Origin: VRUE01 sp963699215
Lineage (GTDB): Bacteria > Actinomycetota > Thermoleophilia > Solirubrobacterales > 70-9
Reading direction: 5' to 3'
DNA length: 64,000 bases
NCBI GenBank assembly: GCA_963699215.1
Contig: OY969422.1
Span: forward strand, 868,001-932,000
The position numbers were made by a program, and so were the translations under genes. Within the stretch, counting starts at the first letter, position 1. Each line of letters starts with the position of its first letter. The notes beneath the pieces are model-generated. The model did no database searches. It worked only from the letters and a program-made list of their open reading frames with translations, and had not been told where the DNA came from. This document shows, in pieces, positions 45,915-54,391 of the stretch.

Positions 45915-47789
45915 ATGCACCGGTTGAACCACCCCGTCTATCGCAACCGGGTACTCCAGGTCGCCGCCGACGCGCTGCTCGTGGCGCTCGCCTTCTACCT
46001 GGCGTTCCGCCTCCGCTTCCTCGACGAAGGCCTTCCGCCTCGCTACGAGACCCTCTTCCTGCAGGCCGTCGCCTTCGTCGCGGTCGGCAAGGTCGCGGTC
46101 TTCGCCGCCTTCGGCCTTTACCAGAAGTGGTGGCGCTACGTCAGCGGCCGCGACTTCCTCACGATCGTCCGCGCCGTCGCCGTCGCCAGCGCGATCCTGG
46201 TCGTCCTCTTCACGGTCGCCCAGCCTTTCGCGTACGACCTGCCGCGCTCGGTCGCGGTGATGGACTTCATCCTCACCCTCTTCCTGATCACCGGGGCACG
46301 ACTCGCCGTGCGGCTGATCGTCGAGCGGCCCTCGCACGGCCACCGCCTGCCCAAGCACGAGGTGCTGGTGATCGGTGCCGGCTCCGGCGGGCAGATGGTC
46401 GTCCGCGAGATGCACCTCAACCCCAACCTCGGCGCGACCGCGATCGGCTTCGTCGACGACGACGCACGCAAGCAGGGGATGCGGATGCTGGGCCTCAAGG
46501 TGCTGGGGACGACGGCGCAGATCGAGACGGTCCTCGACGACACCGAGCCGGATGAGGTGGTGATCGCGATCCCCTCGGCGCCGGGGACGCTGCGCGCGCG
46601 CGTCGTCGCCGCCTGCCGCGAGCGCGAGATCCGCGTGCGCACCCTGCCGACCGTGTTCGAGCTGCTGCGCGGCGGCGTCCAGCTCAACAAGCAGCTGCGC
46701 GACGTCCAGGTCGAGGACGTTCTCGGCCGCGACCCGATCGTGGTCGAGCTCGACCGGGTCGGCGCCTACCTGCGCGACCGGATCGTCCTCGTCACCGGCG
46801 CCGGTGGCTCGATCGGCTCCGAGCTCTGCCGCCAGATCGCCCGCGTCGGCCCGCGGCTGCTGGTGATGCTCGACCACGCCGAGGACAACCTCTTCGAGAT
46901 CGAGCGCGAGATGGTCGACGAGCGCCACTTCAGCAACGTCGAGGCGGTGCTCGCCGACTGCAAGGAGCCGCACCGGATGTTGGAGACGATGCAGCGCTTC
47001 AAGCCGAGCGTCGTCTTCCACGCCGCCGCTTACAAGCACGTGCCGCTGATGGAGGCCAACCCGTTGGAGGCGGTCCGCAACAACGCGATCGCGACCCGGA
47101 TCACGGCCGATACCGCCGCCGCCTCCGAGGTCGAGCGCTTCGTCCTCGTCTCCACCGACAAGGCGGTCAACCCGAAGACCGTGATGGGGGCCTCCAAGGC
47201 GATGGCCGAGTGGATCGTCGAGACGGCTGGCCACAAGCACCCCGGCACCCGTTTCGCAAGCGTCCGCTTCGGCAACGTGCTCGCTTCCTCGGGCAGCGTC
47301 GTGCCGATCTTCCGCGGCCAGATCGAGCGGGGCGGGCCGGTCACCGTCACCCACCCGGAGATGACGCGCTACTTCATGACGATCCCCGAGGCGGTGCAGT
47401 TGGTGATCCGCGCCGGCGACATCGGCGCCGGCAAGGGCGAGGTCTTCGTCCTCGACATGGGCGAGCCGGTGAAGATCGTCGACCTCGCCAACAACATGAT
47501 CCGCCTCGCCGGCTACGAGCCCGGAGCGGAGATCGCGATCGAGTTCACTAAGCCGCGCCCGGGAGAGAAGCTGCACGAGGAGCTGTTCGGCAGCGGCGAG
47601 GAGCTGCGTCCCACCGCCGCCAAGCGGATCCACCGCACCGCGCGCGAGGTCCCGCTCGACCCCGAGTGGGTCGAGGCGACGCTGAACTCGCTCGAGCATC
47701 TGGTGATGGCTGGCGACGAGGCGAACCTGGCCGAGCGAGTGGTCGAGCTGATAACCGCGCAGGGCGGCGACGCGGCGGCAGTCGGCTAA
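45915..47789 (+). CDS. UDP-sugar 4,6-dehydratase/epimerase of the CapD/FlaA1/PglF type
   Basis: 624 residues: four N-terminal membrane segments (VAADALLVALAFYLAFRLR and on), a first Rossmann domain (EVLVIGAGSGGQMVVREM) and a second SDR domain with NAD site VTGAGGSIGSELCRQ, NAFHAAAYKHVPLME-like (VVFHAAAYKHVPLME), and the STDKAVNPKTVMGASK catalytic region. It likely converts UDP-GlcNAc to a 4-keto-6-deoxy sugar for surface glycans. It opens the polysaccharide locus. The stop codon lies in the loop of a 9-bp hairpin (47777-47808). Confidence 0.9.
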   Translation: MHRLNHPVYRNRVLQVAADALLVALAFYLAFRLRFLDEGLPPRYETLFLQAVAFVAVGKVAVFAAFGLYQKWWRYVSGRDFLTIVRAVAVASAILVVLFTVAQPFAYDLPRSVAVMDFILTLFLITGARLAVRLIVERPSHGHRLPKHEVLVIGAGSGGQMVVREMHLNPNLGATAIGFVDDDARKQGMRMLGLKVLGTTAQIETVLDDTEPDEVVIAIPSAPGTLRARVVAACREREIRVRTLPTVFELLRGGVQLNKQLRDVQVEDVLGRDPIVVELDRVGAYLRDRIVLVTGAGGSIGSELCRQIARVGPRLLVMLDHAEDNLFEIEREMVDERHFSNVEAVLADCKEPHRMLETMQRFKPSVVFHAAAYKHVPLMEANPLEAVRNNAIATRITADTAAASEVERFVLVSTDKAVNPKTVMGASKAMAEWIVETAGHKHPGTRFASVRFGNVLASSGSVVPIFRGQIERGGPVTVTHPEMTRYFMTIPEAVQLVIRAGDIGAGKGEVFVLDMGEPVKIVDLANNMIRLAGYEPGAEIAIEFTKPRPGEKLHEELFGSGEELRPTAAKRIHRTAREVPLDPEWVEATLNSLEHLVMAGDEANLAERVVELITAQGGDAAAVG

Positions 47790-47837
47790 GGGCCAGTCTC
47801 CGACTGCCCCTAACGGATAGCCTCTCGCAGCCAGCCC

Positions 47838-48626
47838 TTGGAGCTGATCAAGGAAATCGGGGCTTTCGCGGGCTTGGTCGCCTTCCTCGGCCTGGCCGTC
47901 CTCGCGCTGCTCTCCTTCGCCCAGGGGCGCGACATCCGCCGCCTGCGCGAGTGGGCGGGCTCGGCGCCGGAGCGCGACACGGAGCGCAAGGAGTCGACTT
48001 CGGCGGCGGCGTCCGAGCGGGCCGACGAGATGCGCAAGCTGGAAGAAGCGCGAGAGGCCGAGAAACGTGCCGCCGACCTGCGCGAGCATCGGCGCGAGCG
48101 GCGCGAGGCCGGGCTGCCCGAACTGACGCGGACGGAACGCCTGCGCGAGCGCTTCGGCGGCGACCCCGCCGCGGGCGGTGCGCGCAGCAGGCTGGGCGAA
48201 CCGCGTTACCTGGCGGCGATCTTCGCGGTGCTCGTGCTGGTGGCTGGCGGCGTCGCCTTCGCCGTCCTCGGCGGGTCCGACGATGAGACGAGCGGCAAGA
48301 GCGGCAAGCAGGCTTCTCGGGCGCTCAAGCCGAGCGAAATCGAGGTGACCGTGCTCAACGGGACCGCGGTCGACGGGCTCGCGGGCACCTACGGCGACAT
48401 GGTCGAGCGCAAGGGGTTCCAGCTCGGCGCGGTCACCAACAGCCGCTCGAGCTTCGCCGACAGCATCGTCATGTTCGAATCTGGCAACGGCCGCGAGGCG
48501 CACCGAGTGGCGACAGCGCTGGAGATCTCCCGGGTGCGGCCGATGACCGCGGAGATCGCTTCGCTCTCCGGCGGGGCCCCGGTCGCCGTCGTGATCGGCG
48601 AGGACAATGCCTCGTCGACCGGCTAG
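47838..48626 (+). CDS. Membrane protein with LytR C-terminal domain
   Basis: 262 residues, two membrane segments (AFAGLVAFLGLAVLALLSFA and YLAAIFAVLVLVAGGVAFAVL) separated by a charged helical region rich in E and R. The C-terminal 100 residues are a LytR_C domain (VTVLNGTAVDGLAGTYGDMV). Such domains accompany LCP enzymes that attach glycopolymers to peptidoglycan. TTG 47838 is used. It overlaps the next gene by 20 bases. Confidence 0.75.
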   Translation: MELIKEIGAFAGLVAFLGLAVLALLSFAQGRDIRRLREWAGSAPERDTERKESTSAAASERADEMRKLEEAREAEKRAADLREHRRERREAGLPELTRTERLRERFGGDPAAGGARSRLGEPRYLAAIFAVLVLVAGGVAFAVLGGSDDETSGKSGKQASRALKPSEIEVTVLNGTAVDGLAGTYGDMVERKGFQLGAVTNSRSSFADSIVMFESGNGREAHRVATALEISRVRPMTAEIASLSGGAPVAVVIGEDNASSTG

Positions 48627-49080
48627 CGCCGCAGCGGTCGTCTTCGCCCTGCTCGTCGTCGCCACGATCGCCGCATTCGCCTGGTCGCAGCGGCTGAAGC
48701 GCGACCCGCTCGTGCTCGACCGGGTCAGCTTCGTCGCCGTCCCACCCACCAAACCGCCGGTCCGCGCCTTCACCCCCAATGGCGATTGCCGCTTCGACCG
48801 GATCCGAATCCGCTTCCGCATGACCCAGTCCGACCAGGCCAACGTCCAGGTGGTGAAGCCGGGCGGCAAGCTGATCCTCACCCTCGCCCGCGACGCTTAC
48901 CTCAAGCGCTACACCTTCCACACTTACTACTGGGACGGCCGCATGCGCGACGACGGCATCGCCCCACCGGGGCGCTACAAGCTACGGGTCAAAATGCTCG
49001 GCGAGGACCGCACGCTCGTCCCCGGCGGTGTGATGCGCCTGCACCGGGCTCCGCGCGAACCGATCGAGGAGTGCCGTTGA
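48607..49080 (+). CDS. Secreted/membrane-anchored FlgD-Ig-like protein
   Basis: 157 residues with an N-terminal hydrophobic segment (AAAVVFALLVVATIAAFAW) and a domain resembling FlgD Ig-like folds (FTPNGDCRFDRIRIRFRM, FHTYYWDGRMRDDGIAPPGR). The 'TPNGD...' start and 'WDGR...PPGRY' end are the hallmarks of that fold. It precedes the ligase gene, with which it overlaps by 4 bases. It may be a periplasmic polysaccharide-handling module; function unknown. Confidence 0.65.
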   Translation: MPRRPASAAAVVFALLVVATIAAFAWSQRLKRDPLVLDRVSFVAVPPTKPPVRAFTPNGDCRFDRIRIRFRMTQSDQANVQVVKPGGKLILTLARDAYLKRYTFHTYYWDGRMRDDGIAPPGRYKLRVKMLGEDRTLVPGGVMRLHRAPREPIEECR

Positions 49081-50657
49081 TCCTCTCTGCCGCGGGGGTC
49101 CTCATCGCAGCGAGCGCCGCAGCCGCCGCGATCCTGCTGCCGGCGGGCCGCCCCCGCGCAGTGGCGATCCTGCTGGCGCTCGCACTCTTCCCGGTCCTGA
49201 TCCTCGGCGACCAGTGGCACTCGCCCCAGATCGTCGATCTGCGCGACAACGCGGCTGCCTTCCTTGCCCTCGGAGCGCCCGCGGCAGCCGCCAGCGCTGC
49301 CCTTGCCGCGGTCTTCTACCGCCGGCCGATCCTGCTGCCGCTGGCGATCGTCGCGGCGCTGCCGTTCCGCGTTCCCCTGGAGGCGGGAGGGGACACGGCG
49401 AATCTCTTGGTGCCGCTTTATCTGGTGATTGCCGGGGGAGTGCTCTCCGTGGCGCTGGGCGAGTGGCAGGAGGGGCGCCGCACACAGATAGACCCCCCCG
49501 CCCTCCTGCCATACGTCCTGGCCGGTGTCGTGCTTCTCTACGCGATTCAAACCCTGTATTCACCTGACTTCTCGAAATCGCTGCAGAACGTTTGCTTCTT
49601 TTTCGTGCCTTTCTCCTTGGTCTACGCGCTGCTGCGGGATGTGCGCTGGGACCAGAAGCTGCTGGTGCTCGTGTTGTGGGTGGTGGCTGTGGAGGCCGTT
49701 GCGTTTGTCGTCGTGGGCTCCGTTGAGTACTTCAGCCGCAGCTTGTTCTGGAACGACCAGGTGATCAGGTCTAACGAATTCCACACCTACTTCCGCGTGA
49801 ATTCGATCTTCTGGGACCCGAACATCTACGGGCGGTATTTAGCGCTGGTGATCGTCATAGCGATGTCAGCGTTGCTTTGGGCGAGAGAGCGCAAGACGTT
49901 CGGATTGCTTACGGCATTAGTGGCCGTGCTCTGGCTTGGATTGGTGCCGACTTTCTCGCAATCCAGCTTTGTCGCCTTACTTGCTGGTTTAGCGGTCCTC
50001 GCCGCTTTGCGATGGAGTTGGCGCTGGACGCTTGCGGCTGTAGGGGCTGGGGCTGTTCTCGGTGTCGTCATCGTCCTCTTCGCCGGCGGCGTCTCGAAGC
50101 TGAGCCCCGACCGTTTCAACAACGACATTGGCGGTCGCGCAAACTTGGTCTCCGGAGGAACGGACCTCTTCGCCCAGCGCCCCCTCTGGGGCTACGGCTC
50201 GGGCAGCTTCCCCCGCGCCTACCGCGAACACATAGCCACCAAGAAAGCCCCCGTCTCCGTCTCCCACACGGAGCCCGTGACGGTTGCGGCTGAGCAGGGT
50301 CTGATCGGCTTGGCGTTCTACGCCGCTCTCCTAATAGCAGCGCTCTGGACCATGGCGACAGGCCTCTTCCCTGGCAGGAAGGGTGGGGGTGTCCCACTCG
50401 CACAGCGGCGTCCTGTTTTTCGCGCCGACCGGTCGGCGAGAGAGCCAGGCTTAGAGGCGAAAAACCCAGCAAGCGAGGGGGGCACCCCCACCCTTCCCCC
50501 AGCTCAACGAGTCGCGCGCATAGCCGTGTTCGCCGCCTTCGTAGCGCTGCTAATCCACACCATGGCCTACGCCGGCTTCTACGAGGACCCGATCGCCTGG
50601 GTCCTGCTGGCGGTCGGCGCCTCGCTGGCGACGGTCCCGGTCCGCCCCTCGGCGTAG
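49077..50657 (+). CDS. O-antigen ligase-like (Wzy/WaaL-type) membrane protein
   Basis: 526 residues with at least 11 membrane segments. The O-antigen ligase signature is around NLVSGGTDLFAQRPLWGYGS, GSFPRAYREH and SVSHTEPVTVAAEQGLIGLA (the H-to-E-x-G pattern of the large external loop). It polymerises or ligates surface polysaccharide. TTG 49077 follows GAGGAG. Codons from about 49,540 to 50,060 are unusually AT-rich, including several TTA leucines, and an in-frame hairpin element interrupts the late part (50377-50497). Confidence 0.75.
   Translation: MILSAAGVLIAASAAAAAILLPAGRPRAVAILLALALFPVLILGDQWHSPQIVDLRDNAAAFLALGAPAAAASAALAAVFYRRPILLPLAIVAALPFRVPLEAGGDTANLLVPLYLVIAGGVLSVALGEWQEGRRTQIDPPALLPYVLAGVVLLYAIQTLYSPDFSKSLQNVCFFFVPFSLVYALLRDVRWDQKLLVLVLWVVAVEAVAFVVVGSVEYFSRSLFWNDQVIRSNEFHTYFRVNSIFWDPNIYGRYLALVIVIAMSALLWARERKTFGLLTALVAVLWLGLVPTFSQSSFVALLAGLAVLAALRWSWRWTLAAVGAGAVLGVVIVLFAGGVSKLSPDRFNNDIGGRANLVSGGTDLFAQRPLWGYGSGSFPRAYREHIATKKAPVSVSHTEPVTVAAEQGLIGLAFYAALLIAALWTMATGLFPGRKGGGVPLAQRRPVFRADRSAREPGLEAKNPASEGGTPTLPPAQRVARIAVFAAFVALLIHTMAYAGFYEDPIAWVLLAVGASLATVPVRPSA
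50377..50497 (+). repeat. Long inverted repeat inserted in the O-antigen-ligase-like gene
   Basis: Arms 50377-50395 and 50479-50497 are complementary at 18 of 19 positions (GGAAGGGTGGGGGTG core). The interior has nested pairings: CTCGC/GCGAG, GTTTTTCGC/GCGAAAAAC and a CGCCGACCGGTCGGCG palindrome. It is read in frame as a low-complexity loop (GGGVPLAQRRPVFRADRSA) between membrane segments. Confidence 0.75.
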
Positions 50658-50660
50658 GCT
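50655..50660 (+). promoter_or_regulatory. -10 element TAGGCT for the flippase gene
   Basis: TAGGCT lies 6 bases before GTG 50667, overlapping the stop codon of the previous gene. It fits the leaderless pattern seen elsewhere in the window. Confidence 0.35.
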
Positions 50661-50666
50661 CGCGGC

Positions 50667-52226
50667 GTGTCGGGCTACCTCCGCCGCCTCGCGACGACCG
50701 GCGCCGCCTACACCGCGGCGAGCATCCTCTCGAAGCTGATCGCGGTCGCACTGCTGCCGCTCTACACGCGCTACCTGACCCCCGCCGACTACGGCGCGGC
50801 CGAGGTGATGTTCGCCGCGGTCGTCGCCACCAGCATCGTCATCCGCCTCGGCACGATCGAGGCGCTGCTGCGCTTCTACTACAAGGGTGGCGAGGACCCA
50901 GCGCGAGTCGTCTCCACCTCGTTCGCGGCGCTGTTCTGGCTCTCCACGGCAGCGGCGCTGATCGCCCTCCCCTTCACCGAGCAGATCTCCGATGCCCTGC
51001 TCACGGAGAAAGCGGCCAAGCTTGTCGCGGGTCCCGACCTCGCCCGGATCGCGATCGGCGGCCTCTGGGTGGCGACCCTGCACGAGTACCTGCTGACCCT
51101 GTTCCGGCTCGAGGAGCGCGCCCGCGCCTTCTTCCTCGTGACGATCGCCAACGTGCTGGCGGCGATCGCCCTGACGGTCGTCCTCGTCGTCGGCGAGGAC
51201 GAGGGCGCCCGCGGTCTGCTGCTCGGCAGCTACGTCAGCGGCGCCGCCTTCGTGCTGGGGTTGATCGTCGTCCACCGCCGCCGGCTCTCGCTCCGGTTCG
51301 ACCTCGAGCTGCTGCGCAGGATGGGCCGCTTCGGCCTGCCGACTATGCCGGCCGAGCTCTCGCTCTACCTGCTCAACTTCGTCGACCGGATCATCATCGC
51401 CCGCACCGTGGGCCTGGCCGAGGCCGGCCTCTACTCGCTCGCGGTCAAGTTCGCCCAGGCGGTCAACGTCCTCGTCCGCGGATTCCAGCTCGCCTGGCCG
51501 CCGCTCGCCTACTCGATCCGCGACGACGAGGAGGCGCGCCGCGCCTACGCCGCGGTCGTCACCTGGTTCCTTGCCGGCTGCGCCTTCGTCGTCGCCGGCA
51601 TGTGGCTGTTCTCCCGCTGGATCGCCAGGGCCCTCGCCGCGCCCGAGTTCTTCGAGTCCTACGAAGCGGTCGGGCTGATCTCGACCGCAGTCACCCTCTA
51701 CGCCCTCTACATGGTCCAGCTGGTGATCCTCGGCCGCACCGGCCGCACCGAGTTCAACTTCCCGGCGACGATCGCCGCACTCGTCACCAACGTCGTCCTC
51801 AACCTGATCCTCGTCCCCCCGCTGGGCATCGTCGGCGCCGGGCTCGCCCTGGTCGCCTCCTACGTCGTCGTCGTCGTGCTGATGTACGGCTTTACCCAGC
51901 GCCTCTTCCCCGTCCCCTACGAATGGGGTCGCCTCGCCCGGGTGCTTCTCGTCTGCGCCGTCCTGGTCGGGATGGGCGAGCTGCTGCTGCCGACCGACGG
52001 CCTCGTCGCCTTCGCGGCTCGAGTCGTCCTCTGGCTGCTCTATCCGCTGGCCCTGCTGGCGACTGGCTTCTTCAGCGCCGAGGAGCGCGGCTGGCTGGCC
52101 CACCTCCGCCATCCAGGCGACCTGCTCGCTCGTTACCGCGCCGCGCGCGAGCGCCCGCCGGCCGTCGACGGCAGCCTCCCCGAGGCCTTCGAGGCGGAGC
52201 AGATGGACGAGGACAGCCGGCGTTAG
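50667..52226 (+). CDS. Polysaccharide flippase (Wzx/RfbX, MATE-MOP superfamily)
   Basis: 519 residues and about 13-14 membrane segments, starting YLRRLATTGAAYTAASILSK and with the MOP features LLPLYTRYLTPADYG, PTMPAELSLYLLNFVDRIII and GLYSLAVKFAQ. It moves undecaprenyl-linked oligosaccharide across the membrane. GTG 50667. The stop codon is the first base pair of a 23-bp perfect hairpin. Confidence 0.88.
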   Translation: MSGYLRRLATTGAAYTAASILSKLIAVALLPLYTRYLTPADYGAAEVMFAAVVATSIVIRLGTIEALLRFYYKGGEDPARVVSTSFAALFWLSTAAALIALPFTEQISDALLTEKAAKLVAGPDLARIAIGGLWVATLHEYLLTLFRLEERARAFFLVTIANVLAAIALTVVLVVGEDEGARGLLLGSYVSGAAFVLGLIVVHRRRLSLRFDLELLRRMGRFGLPTMPAELSLYLLNFVDRIIIARTVGLAEAGLYSLAVKFAQAVNVLVRGFQLAWPPLAYSIRDDEEARRAYAAVVTWFLAGCAFVVAGMWLFSRWIARALAAPEFFESYEAVGLISTAVTLYALYMVQLVILGRTGRTEFNFPATIAALVTNVVLNLILVPPLGIVGAGLALVASYVVVVVLMYGFTQRLFPVPYEWGRLARVLLVCAVLVGMGELLLPTDGLVAFAARVVLWLLYPLALLATGFFSAEERGWLAHLRHPGDLLARYRAARERPPAVDGSLPEAFEAEQMDEDSRR

Positions 52227-52275
52227 ACGTGCCGGTGCGTAGAGGTCCCTATGGACCTCTACGCACCGGCACGTC
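52226..52275. terminator. 23-bp perfect hairpin between convergent genes
   Basis: 52226-52248 and 52253-52275 are perfect complements with a 4-base loop (CTAT). It begins in the flippase TAG and includes the stop codon of the convergent glycosyltransferase. No T-run follows on either strand, so a Rho-independent terminator is possible but unusual; mRNA 3'-end protection is the alternative. Confidence 0.75.
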
Positions 52276-53182
52276 CTGCGCGGTCGCGGAGGCTTTGGCC
52301 TCGACCGGGGAAGAGCGCCTGGCGGGCGTGGGCCCAGTAGACGCGAGCTGGCTGGTTGGGCAAGGCGATCGCGGCCACCGCCCGGACGGCGTATGACCAG
52401 GCGGTGAGAAGACGGACCGTCAGCGCAGCAGCGCCCCCGTGGTGCTTGCGCATATAGAGATCTCGGTTGCGGTGGAATTCGACGATGCGCGGCAGGCCGA
52501 CGGCAAGGTCGGTGGAGAGCTGGTCGTGGTGGACCGCCTCCGCCTCCGGCACGAAGAGCGTCTGCCAGCCGGCTTCGGCGAGGCGCTTGGCGAAGTCGCA
52601 CTCGTCGTAGTAGACGAAGAAATCGGGGTCGAGGTAGCCGACCTCCTCCGCCGCCTCGCGCCGGACCATCAGGGCGCTCGACTGCGCCCAGTCGACCCGG
52701 CGGGTGCGCGGGCCCACGCTCTGCACCGTGAAGCGACGGTGCAGGAAGACTGCCCCGGCCAGCGCCGTGCCGACCCCCGGGAAGCGCCAGGCGCAGGGGA
52801 CGGGAACGCCACCGGAGTCGAGCAGCTGCGCTCCCGCCGCCCCTGCCCGCGCGTCCGCCTCGAGCGCCGCGATCAGCGCTGCGGCGGCGCCCGGGCGCAG
52901 CTCGGAGTCCTCGTTGAGCAGCAGGCAGTAGCGCCCCTGCGCCTCGCGCAGCAGGGTCGAGTCGTTCGCCCCCTTGCCCGCCGGCTGCTCCAGCGCGATC
53001 AGCCGCACGTCCCCATCCCGCACCCGCACCGCCTCGGCGGAGCCGTCCGTGGAGGCGTTGTCGAGGACGAGCACCTCGCGCTCGATCCCCACCGGGTGGG
53101 TGCGCTCGATCGCGTCCAGGCAGGCGAGCAGGTACTCGCGGCCGTTCGTGTTCACGACGCAGTAGGAGAGCGTGGGCGCCAC
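52259..53182 (-). CDS. Glycosyltransferase family 2 (rhamnosyl-type)
   Basis: 307 residues: GT2 nucleotide-sugar domain with SYCVVNTNGREYLLACLDAI, LVLDNASTDGSAEAV, LLLNEDSELRPGAA (DxD equivalent NEDSE), FVYYDECDFAKRLAEAGW. It adds a sugar to lipid-linked surface glycan. GTG 53182 lies 6 bases after a minus-strand TATCGT box. Divergent from the next gene by just 21 bases. Confidence 0.85.
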   Translation of the reverse strand: MAPTLSYCVVNTNGREYLLACLDAIERTHPVGIEREVLVLDNASTDGSAEAVRVRDGDVRLIALEQPAGKGANDSTLLREAQGRYCLLLNEDSELRPGAAAALIAALEADARAGAAGAQLLDSGGVPVPCAWRFPGVGTALAGAVFLHRRFTVQSVGPRTRRVDWAQSSALMVRREAAEEVGYLDPDFFVYYDECDFAKRLAEAGWQTLFVPEAEAVHHDQLSTDLAVGLPRIVEFHRNRDLYMRKHHGGAAALTVRLLTAWSYAVRAVAAIALPNQPARVYWAHARQALFPGRGQSLRDRAGRAGA

Positions 53183-53203
53183 GCCGCCACGATAATCGCC
53201 CGG
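53183..53203. promoter_or_regulatory. Divergent overlapping leaderless promoters, 21 bp
   Basis: GATAAT (53191-53196) lies 7 bases before ATG 53204. Minus-strand TATCGT (53189-53194) lies 6 bases before GTG 53182. The -10 boxes overlap, so the two glycosyltransferase genes share a single 21-base region. Confidence 0.5.
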
Positions 53204-54328
53204 ATGGAAGCCCCGATCCGCGTGCAGCTGGTCGACCCCTCGGCCTTCACGCCCCCTTACGACCGCGCCCTCGCCGCGGCGCTCGCCCGCGCGGGCGCCG
53301 ACGTCGAGCTGCTCACCAGCCGTTTCCTCTACGGCCCGGTGCCCGAGGCCGAGGGATATGGGGTTAGGGAGTGCTTCTACCGCCGCAGCGCCGCTCGCGG
53401 CTTGCGGGCGCCGGCGCGCCGCGCCTTCAAGCTCGCCGAGCACCTTCCGGACATGCTGCGCCTGCGCCGCGAGGCTGACGCCGACGTCGTCCACTACCAG
53501 TGGCTCACGCTGCCCGCCCTCGACGCGGCGCTGTTGCCGCCACTCCGGCCGCGGGCGATGACGGCCCACTACATCCTGCCGCCGCACCCGAGCCGCCGCC
53601 AGCTGCTCGGCGCGCGCCGAGCCTTCGGCGCGATGGACGCGGTCGTCGCCCACTCCGCCCACGGGGCCCGGACTCTGCGCGAGCAGGTCGGGCTCGACTC
53701 CGCCCGGGTCCGGGTCATCCACCACGGCGCCTTCGACTACCTGACCGGGCTGCCGGAGGAGAAGCCGCTGCCGCAGGAGCTGGAGGGCGCCGAGGGACCG
53801 GTGATCCTCTTCTTCGGCCTGCTGCGCCCCTACAAGGGGATCGACACGCTGCTCGAAGCCTTCCGCCACGTCGAGGGCGCCGAGCTCTGGATCGCCGGCA
53901 ACCCGCGTATGGAGGTCGAGCCGCTGCGCCAGCTCGCCGCCGAGGCGCCGGGCCGCGTCCGCTTCCTCACCCGCTTCGTCGAGGACGCCGAGATCCCGGC
54001 GATCATGCGCCGCGCCGACGTCGTCGTCCTGCCCTACCGCGACGCCGAGCACTCCGGCGTCCTCTACGCCGCGCTTGCCTTCGGCAAGCCGCTGGTGCTG
54101 AGCGCCGTCGGCGGCTTCCCGGAGGTCGCCGAGCAGGGTGCCGCCCGGCTCGTCCCGCCCGAGGACCCCGGTGCACTTGCTTCTGTGCTCAGCGAACTGG
54201 TCGATGACGAAGCTGCTCGAATCGAGTTGGGCAAAGCTGCCGCGGCTGCCGCGGCTGGCTCTTACTCCTGGGACGAGGCGGCGCGGCAGACCCTTGCCCT
54301 ATACGAGGAACTCCTCGCCCGACGCTAG
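53204..54328 (+). CDS. Glycosyltransferase family 4 (GT-B)
   Basis: 374 residues. GT-B architecture with the C-terminal donor site VILFFGLLRPYKGIDTLLEA, LWIAGNP and VLPYRDAEHSGVLYAALAFG followed by VLSAVGGFPEV. Retaining glycosyltransferase of the surface-polysaccharide locus. A hairpin (54330-54376) begins 2 bases after its stop. Confidence 0.9.
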   Translation: MEAPIRVQLVDPSAFTPPYDRALAAALARAGADVELLTSRFLYGPVPEAEGYGVRECFYRRSAARGLRAPARRAFKLAEHLPDMLRLRREADADVVHYQWLTLPALDAALLPPLRPRAMTAHYILPPHPSRRQLLGARRAFGAMDAVVAHSAHGARTLREQVGLDSARVRVIHHGAFDYLTGLPEEKPLPQELEGAEGPVILFFGLLRPYKGIDTLLEAFRHVEGAELWIAGNPRMEVEPLRQLAAEAPGRVRFLTRFVEDAEIPAIMRRADVVVLPYRDAEHSGVLYAALAFGKPLVLSAVGGFPEVAEQGAARLVPPEDPGALASVLSELVDDEAARIELGKAAAAAAAGSYSWDEAARQTLALYEELLARR

Positions 54329-54329
54329 T

Positions 54330-54376
54330 TTCCGGTGCGCCTTTTGCACCTATGAGGGACATAAAGCGCACCGGAA
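54330..54376 (+). terminator. Hairpin after the GT4 gene
   Basis: TTCCGGTGCGC (54330-54340) pairs perfectly with GCGCACCGGAA (54366-54376). The 25-nt loop has CTTTT and ATAAA near the stem. It begins 2 bases after the stop codon and precedes the next gene's GATAAT box. Confidence 0.55.
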
Positions 54377-54391
54377 GCAGATAATCCCCCA

